Part shown: positions 57,856-64,000 of the stretch, piece by piece
How the letters are laid out: every line of letters begins with the position of its first letter
Position numbering within the stretch: the first letter of the stretch is position 1
Source of the DNA: Pseudomonas orientalis
Lineage (GTDB): Bacteria > Pseudomonadota > Gammaproteobacteria > Pseudomonadales > Pseudomonadaceae
DNA length: 64,000 bases
Assembly: GCF_022807995.1 (NCBI RefSeq)
Contig: NZ_CP094351.1
Location: 3,503,001 to 3,567,000, forward strand
Reading direction: 5' to 3'
The notes under the pieces: model-generated
The model's database searches: none
Told to the model about the DNA's origin: nothing
The model's input: only the letters and a program-made list of their open reading frames with translations
Program-made: the position numbers and the translations under genes

Positions 57856-58791
57856 ATGAATCTGAGCAAGGTCGACCTCAACCTCTTTATCGTCTTCGAC
57901 GCGATCTACACCGAAGCCAACCTCACCCGAGCCGGGCAGATTGTCGGCATCACCCAGCCGGCGGTGTCCAACGCGCTGGCACGCCTGCGCGAGACCTTCA
58001 ACGACCCGCTATTCGTGCGCACCGCCCAAGGCATGGTGCCTACGCCGATGGCGCAGAACATCATCGGCCCGGTGCGCAACGCATTGTCGTTGCTGCGGGT
58101 GTCGGTGCAGGAGAGCCGGATTTTCAATCCGCAACAGGCGGCCAAGACCTATCGCATCAGCATGACCGATCTCACCGAAGCCGTGATTTTGCCAGCACTG
58201 TTCCAGCGTCTGCGCCGCCTGGCGCCGACGGTGGTTATCGAGAGTTTCCTGTCCAAACGCCGCGAAACCACCAAGGAACTGGCCGCCGGACGCCTGGATT
58301 TCGCCGTGGATGCACCGCTCAACACCGACCCGCAAGTGCGTCACGTCAAGCTGATGGAGGACCGCTACGTGTGCGCCATGCGCAAGGGCCACCCGATGGC
58401 GGGCAAGGACAAATTCACCCTGGATGACTACCTCTCGCTGACCCATATTCATATTTCCAGCCGCCGCAACGGACTGGGGCACGTGGACCTGGCCCTGGGC
58501 AAGATGGGCATCCAGCGCAAGATCGCCCTGCGCTCCCAGCACTATCTGATGGCGTCGCAAGTATTGCAGCAGACCGACATGGTCATGACCGTGCCCGAAC
58601 GCTTCGCCCGTCGCCATGAACTGCACTGGTTCAACCTGCCGGTCAACGACGTGCCGCCGGTGGAAACCCATTTGTACTGGCACGAAAGCACCGACCAGGA
58701 CCCGGCGAACCGCTGGATGCGCGAACAGATGATCGAGTTGTGCCAGCAAGTCACGGCCCATGAGAAGAAACTGGATAAGCAACAGGCTTGA
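57856..58791 (+). CDS. LysR-family transcriptional regulator
   Basis: A 311-residue regulator of the NodD/LeuO-like branch. The HTH covers residues ~5-65 (KVDLNLFIVFDAIYTEANLT, then GITQPAVSNALARLRETFND). DPLFVRTAQGMVPTPMA follows it, and the substrate-binding domain runs from ~90 to the end. It is transcribed divergently from the acyl-CoA dehydrogenase across 167 bp, the usual LysR-target layout. The inducer is unknown; an acyl-CoA or its precursor acid is likely. Confidence 0.92.
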   Translation: MNLSKVDLNLFIVFDAIYTEANLTRAGQIVGITQPAVSNALARLRETFNDPLFVRTAQGMVPTPMAQNIIGPVRNALSLLRVSVQESRIFNPQQAAKTYRISMTDLTEAVILPALFQRLRRLAPTVVIESFLSKRRETTKELAAGRLDFAVDAPLNTDPQVRHVKLMEDRYVCAMRKGHPMAGKDKFTLDDYLSLTHIHISSRRNGLGHVDLALGKMGIQRKIALRSQHYLMASQVLQQTDMVMTVPERFARRHELHWFNLPVNDVPPVETHLYWHESTDQDPANRWMREQMIELCQQVTAHEKKLDKQQA

Positions 58792-58946
58792 GGTTGCAGC
58801 AGGCCCCAGTGTGGGGGGCTTGCAGTATCTACACAACGCCGTAGCGCCCACCGCTAACCACGATGCGAAGCGAGCCGCTCTTGATCTTGATCTTGATCTG
58901 GCTTTTGATCCTAGGCGCCCCGTTAAACCACGCTGGCCGAACGCAG

Positions 58947-59033
58947 GCTTGAATCCGTGGGCAACCCGGCAGGACGCCGGGTTAGCCGCACTGGGCCAAG
59001 GATGGCCCATTGCGGCGGCCCACGGATTCAAGC
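58947..59033. repeat. Large structured intergenic repeat element
   Basis: Within the 533-bp gap 58792-59324. Outer arms GCTTGAATCCGTGGGC (58947-58962) and its exact reverse complement (59018-59033) enclose two inner hairpins: AACCCGGC/GCCGGGTT (58963-58983) and GGGCC/GGCCC (about 58993-59007). A short tandem CTTGAT run (about 58880-58897) precedes it. The segment from about 58860 to 59190 looks like a long dispersed intergenic repeat of fluorescens-group genomes. No convincing coding frame. Confidence 0.65.
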
Positions 59034-59211
59034 CGGAGTGAGGGAACACCGAGCCCAGGCGAGGTGCCGAGTGGTGGGGCAAGAGCGTTTTGCTTACTTT
59101 TGCGCTTTTCAAAAGTGAGCCGCCGTAAGGGCGGAACCCTAAGCAGCCGTTACCGAAGAAACGGATATGTACTCGATTTGATCCAACATCCTGGTCGGCT
59201 CTGAGGCCGCC

Positions 59212-59236
59212 ATCGGGGGCAAGCCCCCCTCCCACA
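59212..59236. repeat. Single REP element
   Basis: ATCGGGGGCAAGCCCCCCTC followed by CCACA, one REP arm without a nearby partner, 88 bp before liuR. Confidence 0.85.
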
Positions 59237-59324
59237 TTTGGATCGTGAAGCACCAGCAAGGGAGCCCTTGACGTTCACGTCAACCTGCCATTAGTTTAGC
59301 CCCAGGACTTTCTCGAGCACCCCC

Positions 59325-59717
59325 ATGAGCACCACCTACAGCATCTCCGACCTCGCCCGCGAGCTCGACATCACCACCCGCGCCATTCGCTTCTACGAGG
59401 AGCAAGGCCTGCTCGCCCCCGAACGCCGGGGCCAGGAGCGCATTTACTCGGCGCGGGACAAGGTCAGCCTCAAGCTGATTCTGCGCGGCAAGCGCATCGG
59501 CTTCTCCCTGGCCGAATGCCGCGAGCTGATCGAACTCTACGACCCCACCAGCGGCAACCACATTCAACTCAACAGCATGCTGGCAAAGATCGCCGAGCGC
59601 CGTGAGCAACTCGAGCAACAGTTGCTGGATATCGAACAGATGAAGCTGGAACTGGACACCGCCGAAGAGCGCTGCACCCAGGCTCTGGCACACACCATGC
59701 GCCAGGCCGGCCATTGA
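59325..59717 (+). CDS. liuR: MerR-family regulator of leucine/isovalerate catabolism (LiuR)
   Basis: A 130-residue MerR-type dimer. The HTH is YSISDLARELDITTRAIRFYEEQGLLAPER, with wing QERIYSARDKVSLKLILRGKRIGFS. A coiled-coil dimer helix (ERREQLEQQLLDIEQMKLELD) follows. It lacks the Cys pattern of metal sensors. It lies 16 bp upstream of mvaB, and twin ACGT-type operators precede liuA, so it is very probably LiuR, which controls the liu genes in proteobacteria. Confidence 0.88.
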   Translation: MSTTYSISDLARELDITTRAIRFYEEQGLLAPERRGQERIYSARDKVSLKLILRGKRIGFSLAECRELIELYDPTSGNHIQLNSMLAKIAERREQLEQQLLDIEQMKLELDTAEERCTQALAHTMRQAGH

Positions 59718-59733
59718 CCAGAAGGTAACCGCC

Positions 59734-60633
59734 ATGACCCTCCCCTCACACGTACGCCTGGTGGAAGTCGGCCCGCGCGACGGTTTGCAGAACGAAGCCC
59801 AGCCGATCAGCGTCGCCGACAAGGTGCGGTTGGTGGACGCCCTGAGCGCCGCCGGCCTGGGCTATATCGAGGTCGGCAGTTTCGTGTCGCCCAAATGGGT
59901 GCCGCAGATGGCCGGGTCCGCCGAGGTGTTCGCGCAGATCCAGCGCAAGCCTGGCGTGACCTACGGCGCACTGGCGCCGAACCTGCGTGGCTTTGAAGAT
60001 GCACTGGCGGCAGGAGTCAAGGAAGTCGCGGTGTTTGCGGCGGCGTCCGAAGCGTTTTCCCAACGCAATATCAACTGCTCCATCAGCGAGAGCCTCGAGC
60101 GGTTTGCGCCGATTATGGCCGCGGCCCGGCAGCACGGCGTCAGCGTGCGCGGGTATGTGTCGTGTGTGCTGGGTTGCCCCTACGAAGGGGATATTGCTGC
60201 GGAACAGGTTGCGGCGGTCGCCCGCGAGCTGTACGCCATGGGCTGCTATGAAGTGTCCCTGGGCGACACGATCGGCACCGGCACGGCGGGCGCGACACGG
60301 CGGCTGTTTGAGGTGGTCGGCGCACAGGTGCCGCGCGACAAGCTCGCCGGGCATTTCCACGACACCTATGGCCAGGCGATCGCCAACATCTACGCCAGCC
60401 TGCTGGAAGGCATCCAGGTGTTCGACAGCTCTATCGCGGGCCTCGGCGGCTGCCCTTATGCCAAGGGCGCGAGCGGTAACGTCGCCACCGAAGATGTGGT
60501 GTACCTGCTCAATGGACTGGGGATCGACACCGGCATCGACCTGGAGCGCCTGATTGGCGCGGGCCAGCAGATCAGTCAGGTGCTGGGACGGGCAAGCGGA
60601 TCGCGGGTGGCGAAGGCGCGTAACCTCGGCTGA
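59734..60633 (+). CDS. mvaB: Hydroxymethylglutaryl-CoA lyase
   Basis: A 299-residue cytosolic enzyme that splits HMG-CoA to acetoacetate and acetyl-CoA, the last step of leucine degradation. The DRE-TIM barrel begins VRLVEVGPRDGLQNEAQPIS (metal and catalytic Arg-Asp). YVSCVLGCPYEGDI, the metal-binding His segment AGHFHDTYGQA and the lyase signature GLGGCPYAKGASGNVATEDV with its catalytic Cys complete the set. It forms an operon with liuR. Confidence 0.95.
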   Translation: MTLPSHVRLVEVGPRDGLQNEAQPISVADKVRLVDALSAAGLGYIEVGSFVSPKWVPQMAGSAEVFAQIQRKPGVTYGALAPNLRGFEDALAAGVKEVAVFAAASEAFSQRNINCSISESLERFAPIMAAARQHGVSVRGYVSCVLGCPYEGDIAAEQVAAVARELYAMGCYEVSLGDTIGTGTAGATRRLFEVVGAQVPRDKLAGHFHDTYGQAIANIYASLLEGIQVFDSSIAGLGGCPYAKGASGNVATEDVVYLLNGLGIDTGIDLERLIGAGQQISQVLGRASGSRVAKARNLG

Positions 60634-60654
60634 GTAGCACAGCTGTGACAATGT

Positions 60655-60682
60655 GTTACCGAAGCCCGGCATAACGGGTAAC
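60655..60682. promoter_or_regulatory. Candidate CbrB binding site upstream of crcY
   Basis: GTTACC and GGTAAC with a 16-bp spacer, about 110 bp upstream of the predicted crcY start. CbrB activates crc RNAs from sigma-54 promoters, and its known sites contain TGTTAC/GTAACA-type dyads. Inference from position and half-sites. Confidence 0.5.
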
Positions 60683-60764
60683 GCGGGAACATAATCTGCC
60701 GCCCATCCAAAAAAATAGGCCCTGTAAAAAAATCAAACCTTTGATTTTAAAGGACTTTAAAAAG

Positions 60765-60780
60765 TTGGCACGGCTTCTGC
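60765..60780 (+). promoter_or_regulatory. Sigma-54 promoter of crcY
   Basis: TTGGCACGGCTTCTGC: GG and GC at the -24/-12 positions separated by 10 bases, matching TGGCAC-N5-TTGC closely. Transcription should begin about 12 bp after the GC, near 60792. Confidence 0.85.
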
Positions 60781-60791
60781 TATCTCTATGG

Positions 60792-61165
60792 CATAACAAG
60801 AATAAAAAGCACCAAACCTAATAAAAATAAGACGAAACGACTCTGACATAACAAAAACAACACGGCAGAGACGCAGCTAACAGATTTTTTTGGAGAAGAT
60901 GTGCTTTGCAGGGTACGGCGTGCCGAAACCAGCAACCGGTTAGAGAAAAATAAAACTACCTCAGGTAGCTACCCACTGGTTGGATCGTTTACGAAAAAGC
61001 AGATCAGCGCTCAAAAAAATACGTTTGCTCTTGACCCCGGATGGGGGTCACCCAAAACAGCGGTAAGGGCCACGGCTACCAAAAACAACAACAGGCCGCC
61101 CCTCAATAATAAAAAGAGCACGCAACGACACATTAAAGGGGACCTTCGGGTCCCCTTTGTGCTTT
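60792..61165 (+). ncRNA. crcY: CrcY-type small RNA, antagonist of Hfq/Crc
   Basis: About 370 nt from a sigma-54 promoter to a rho-independent terminator, with no real gene inside. It carries multiple A-rich CA motifs (AANAANAA) that bind Hfq/Crc: AACAAGAA at 60795, AATAAAAA at 60820, AACAAAAA at 60850, AAAAATAA at 60946, AACAACAA at 61084 and AATAATAA at 61105. Such RNAs (CrcZ, CrcY, CrcX) titrate Hfq and relieve carbon catabolite repression when CbrAB is active. The location downstream of mvaB matches what I recall for crcY in P. putida, and CrcZ lies by cbrB instead. Confidence 0.85.
61135..61158. terminator. Terminator of crcY, shared with the synthetase gene
   Basis: AAAGGGGACC, TTCG, GGTCCCCTTT: a perfect 10-bp stem with a stable tetraloop between the convergent crcY and acyl-CoA synthetase transcripts. 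Confidence 0.85.
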
Positions 61166-61172
61166 CTGCGCG

Positions 61173-62810
61173 TTATTGCGGCGGTGTTCGCAGCTCTTCG
61201 ATGGAGATTTCGCGCATGCGAAACTTCTGGATCTTGCCCGTCACCGTCATCGGAAACGCATCGACGAATTTGAAGTGCCTGGGCGTCTTGAAGTGAGCGA
61301 TGCGGCCCTTGCACCAGGTTTGCAGCTCCAGCTCGTTCGCCACCTGGCCCGGGTGGAACTTGATCCAGGCAACGATTTCCTCGCCGTAGCGTTCATCGGG
61401 GATACCGATGATTTGCACATCGGCCACGGCCGGATGGGTGAAGAAAAACTCTTCGAGCTCCCGTGGATATACGTTCTCGCCACCACGAATGATCATGTCC
61501 TTGTTGCGCCCGACGATGCAGACGTAACCGTGTGCGTCCATGGTCGCCAGGTCGCCGGTGTGCATCCAGCCTTCCTCGTCGATGGCATCGCGAGTGCCTT
61601 CGGGGTTGTTCCAGTAGCCGAGCATCACGCTGTAGCCGCGTGTGCACAGTTCGCCTATTTCACCGCGTGGCACTGTGTTGCCGTCACGATCGATGATCTG
61701 GTTCTCCAACTGCGGCTGGGTGCGACCCACGGTGGTCACGCGGCGCTCCAGATCGTCATCGGCACCGGTCTGCAAGGACACCGGGCTGGTTTCGGTCATG
61801 CCATAGGCAATCTGCACTTCGCGCATGTGCAGCTCGTCAATGACGCGGCGCATCACCTCGATCGGGCAGGTCGAGCCGGCCATGATCCCGGTACGCAGGC
61901 TGGCCAGGTCGAACTCGCCCAGGCGTGGGTGATCGAGCAGTGCGATAAACATGGTCGGCACGCCGTACAGGCCGGTGGCACGCTCTTCGGCGACGGCGGT
62001 CAGCGTCAGCAGCGGGTCGAAACCGTCATTGGGATAGATCATGGTGGTGCCGTGGGTGATGCACCCCAGGTTGCCCATGACCATGCCGAAACAATGGTAC
62101 AGCGGCACGGGAATCACTAAACGGTCTTGCGCGGTAAGCCCCAGGCTTTCGCCGACCATATAGCCGTTGTTGAGGATGTTGTGGTGGCTGAGGGTGGCGC
62201 CTTTGGGAAAGCCGGTGGTGCCGGAGGTGTACTGGATATTCACCGGCTGGTCGACATGCAGGCTGGCCTGGCGGGTATGCAGTTGCTGCACAGGGACGCT
62301 CGCACCCAGCGCCGACAAGTGCGCCCAGGGCATGAATGGCGTGGGCGGGTTGGGGTCCAGGCTGATGATGCCGCGCAGGCCGGGCTTGAGCTCCTGCAGC
62401 ATGGCGTGATAATCGGAGGTCTTGAACGCGCTGGCGCACACCAGCCACTGGCAGCCCGACTGCTTGAGCACGTAGTCCAGCTCACTGGTGCGATACGCCG
62501 GGTTGATATTGACCAGAATCACCCCGAGCTTGGCACTGGCGATCTGGCAGATACACCACTCGGCGCAATTGGGCGCCCAGATACCCAGGCGGTCGCCGGT
62601 CTGCATGCCCAACGCGATGAACGCCCTGGCGTGTAATTCAACCGTCTCGGCCAATTGACGCCAGGTCAAGCGTCGCTGTTGATGGCGGACCACCAAGGCT
62701 TCGCCATCTGGATGTTGCGCAGCGGTACGATCGAACGCCTCGCCAATCGTCATGGCCAGCAAGGCCTTGTCCTGGGAGCCACGGCTGTAGCTCTGATTCG
62801 GTTGATCCAT
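61173..62810 (-). CDS. AMP-binding acyl-CoA synthetase
   Basis: A 545-residue cytosolic ligase from ATG 62810 ([18 protein letters not shown]); the longer frame adds 23 residues and spans the promoter. The P-loop is [20 protein letters not shown]. Other motifs are [12 protein letters not shown] (A5), [20 protein letters not shown] (A7-A8), [20 protein letters not shown] and the catalytic Lys near the C-terminus in [12 protein letters not shown]. It activates a carboxylic acid, here plausibly isovalerate or another branched or medium-chain acid given the liu context. It is divergent from liuA across the twin operators. Confidence 0.92.
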   Translation of the reverse strand: MDQPNQSYSRGSQDKALLAMTIGEAFDRTAAQHPDGEALVVRHQQRRLTWRQLAETVELHARAFIALGMQTGDRLGIWAPNCAEWCICQIASAKLGVILVNINPAYRTSELDYVLKQSGCQWLVCASAFKTSDYHAMLQELKPGLRGIISLDPNPPTPFMPWAHLSALGASVPVQQLHTRQASLHVDQPVNIQYTSGTTGFPKGATLSHHNILNNGYMVGESLGLTAQDRLVIPVPLYHCFGMVMGNLGCITHGTTMIYPNDGFDPLLTLTAVAEERATGLYGVPTMFIALLDHPRLGEFDLASLRTGIMAGSTCPIEVMRRVIDELHMREVQIAYGMTETSPVSLQTGADDDLERRVTTVGRTQPQLENQIIDRDGNTVPRGEIGELCTRGYSVMLGYWNNPEGTRDAIDEEGWMHTGDLATMDAHGYVCIVGRNKDMIIRGGENVYPRELEEFFFTHPAVADVQIIGIPDERYGEEIVAWIKFHPGQVANELELQTWCKGRIAHFKTPRHFKFVDAFPMTVTGKIQKFRMREISIEELRTPPQ

Positions 62811-62837
62811 AACGACCCCTGTTGTCTTTTTTGTAGG

Positions 62838-62853
62838 TTGACGTAAACGTAAA
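62838..62853. promoter_or_regulatory. LiuR-like operator 1
   Basis: TTGACGT-AA-ACGTAAA, an inverted repeat with one mismatch, 28 bp from the synthetase start. Confidence 0.6.
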
Positions 62854-62880
62854 CTACGATTGACAGCGCCGCAACGCAAG

Positions 62881-62896
62881 CTTACGTTAACGTAAA
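62881..62896. promoter_or_regulatory. LiuR-like operator 2
   Basis: CTTACGT-TA-ACGTAAA, containing the perfect palindrome TTACGTTAACGTAA. It has the same format as operator 1 and is 43 bp from it; it lies 72 bp before liuA. Confidence 0.65.
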
Positions 62897-62968
62897 GGTT
62901 AGCGCCCTCCCCCGCGCCCGGCCTTCACAACAACACAACAACAAAAGCTCACATTAAGGTGCCTGTCC

Positions 62969-64000
62969 ATGAGTTACCCGTCCCTGAACTTCGCCCTCGG
63001 CGAAACCATCGACATGCTGCGCGACCAGGTGCAATCCTTTGTGGCCAAGGAGATCGCGCCCCGCGCGGCCCAGATCGACATCGACAATCTGTTTCCCGCT
63101 GACCTGTGGCGCAAGTTCGGCGACATGGGCCTGCTGGGCATCACCGTGCCGGAGGAGTACGGCGGCGCCGGCCTGGGCTATCTGGCGCACGTGGTGAGCA
63201 TGGAAGAAATCAGCCGTGGCTCGGCTTCGGTGGCGTTGTCCTACGGGGCCCACTCCAACCTGTGCGTCAACCAGATCAACCGCAACGGCACCCACGCACA
63301 GAAACTCAAATACCTGCCCAAGCTGATCAGCGGCGAGCACATCGGCGCCTTGGCGATGAGCGAGCCGAATGCCGGTTCCGACGTAGTGTCGATGAGACTG
63401 CGCGCCGACAAACGCGGCGACGTGTATGTACTCAACGGCAGCAAGACCTGGATCACCAACGGTCCCGACGCCAACACCTATGTGATCTACGCCAAGACTG
63501 ACCTGGAAAAAGGCGCCCACGGCATCACTGCGTTTATCGTCGAGCGCGACTGGCCAGGCTTCAGCCGCAGCACCAAGTTCGACAAGCTGGGCATGCGCGG
63601 TTCCAACACCTGCGAGCTGTTTTTCGATGACGTCGAAGTGCCCGAAGAGAACATCCTCGGCGTACTCAATGGCGGCGTCAAAGTGCTGATGAGCGGCCTC
63701 GATTACGAACGCGTGGTGCTTTCCGGCGGCCCCACCGGGATCATGCAGGCCTGCATGGACCTGATCGTGCCCTACATCCACGACCGCAAGCAGTTCGGCC
63801 AGAGCATTGGCGAGTTCCAGCTGATCCAGGGCAAGGTTGCCGATATGTACACCCAGCTCAATGCCAGCCGCGCCTACCTCTACGCGGTGGCCCAGGCCTG
63901 CGAGCGCGGCGAAACCACGCGCAAGGATGCCGCCGGGGTAATTCTTTACAGCGCCGAACGCGCCACGCAAATGGCTCTTGATGCGATCCAGATTCTGGGC
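62969..64000 (+). CDS. liuA: Isovaleryl-CoA dehydrogenase (3' end outside window)
   Basis: 344 codons are present, running off the right edge with no stop. The protein starts [20 protein letters not shown]. Acyl-CoA dehydrogenase signatures are [20 protein letters not shown] and [20 protein letters not shown]. The catalytic Glu of isovaleryl-CoA dehydrogenases is seen as E247 in [19 protein letters not shown], the position that separates them from other family members. [20 protein letters not shown] follows. It oxidises isovaleryl-CoA with FAD, passing electrons to ETF. It should be the first gene of a liuABCD operon continuing to the right. Confidence 0.94.
   Translation, partial: MSYPSLNFALGETIDMLRDQVQSFVAKEIAPRAAQIDIDNLFPADLWRKFGDMGLLGITVPEEYGGAGLGYLAHVVSMEEISRGSASVALSYGAHSNLCVNQINRNGTHAQKLKYLPKLISGEHIGALAMSEPNAGSDVVSMRLRADKRGDVYVLNGSKTWITNGPDANTYVIYAKTDLEKGAHGITAFIVERDWPGFSRSTKFDKLGMRGSNTCELFFDDVEVPEENILGVLNGGVKVLMSGLDYERVVLSGGPTGIMQACMDLIVPYIHDRKQFGQSIGEFQLIQGKVADMYTQLNASRAYLYAVAQACERGETTRKDAAGVILYSAERATQMALDAIQILG

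Noticed and set aside
60901..61296. 131-codon frame inside and beyond crcY
   Set aside because: Lies in a non-coding RNA, crosses its terminator and enters the synthetase gene; Lys/Asn-rich translation reflects the A-rich Crc motifs.

Overview
The window reads as chromosome of a fluorescens-group Pseudomonas. Evidence: GC-rich coding sequence, many REP elements with the GTGGGAGNNGGCTTGC core, a CrcY-type small RNA beside mvaB, a fused MrpA/B antiporter subunit, and the cysS-glnS / ppiB-lpxH neighbourhood.

Layout. 1-2.25 kb: two leftward accessory genes of unusual composition, one kinase-like (cut by the left edge) and one with a histidine-triad-like motif; both have effector-like N-termini. 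2.4-11.8 kb: an XRE-cupin regulator divergent from a DMT exporter, a six-gene Mrp Na+/H+ antiporter operon, and an HxlR / NTF2 / SDR locus. 12.2-14.0 kb: a structured RNA (C4-antisense-like) followed by a type VI secretion cassette of Hcp, a DUF4225 protein and a small membrane protein that is probably its immunity protein. 14.1-18.7 kb: housekeeping genes cysS, glnS, ppiB and lpxH. 18.7-20.6 kb: an intergenic module present three times in tandem, with an IS3-family element inside one REP. 20.6-25.3 kb: an Emr-type tripartite efflux operon with its MarR repressor and two matching operators 33 bp apart.

25.4-47.5 kb is an adhesion island. A four-gene phosphorelay comes first: hybrid kinase, EAL response regulator, hybrid kinase with HPt, RcsB-like regulator, in the order pvrS-pvrR-rcsC-rcsB. 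Two complete chaperone-usher fimbrial operons follow, facing each other tail to tail, then a YadA-type trimeric autotransporter. An inverted repeat, TAAGAATCGTCTTA or a close variant, lies upstream of the kinase operon, of both fimbrial operons (twice for the first) and of the autotransporter gene. It resembles the enterobacterial RcsAB box, so I predict that the RcsB-like regulator controls all four units.

47.6-56.4 kb: tamB-tamA, a GNAT acetyltransferase, exonuclease III and a PstS-OmpA fusion. 56.4-64 kb: an acyl-CoA dehydrogenase divergent from a LysR regulator, then leucine/isovalerate catabolism (liuR, mvaB, an acyl-CoA synthetase, liuA cut by the right edge). The crcY small RNA, with a sigma-54 promoter and a probable CbrB site, lies between mvaB and the synthetase gene, and twin LiuR-like operators lie between the synthetase gene and liuA.

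Start codons were moved inward from the longest frame where a ribosome site, signal peptide, overlap or operator position argued for it. No database search was possible: family names rest on recognised motifs, length and gene order.
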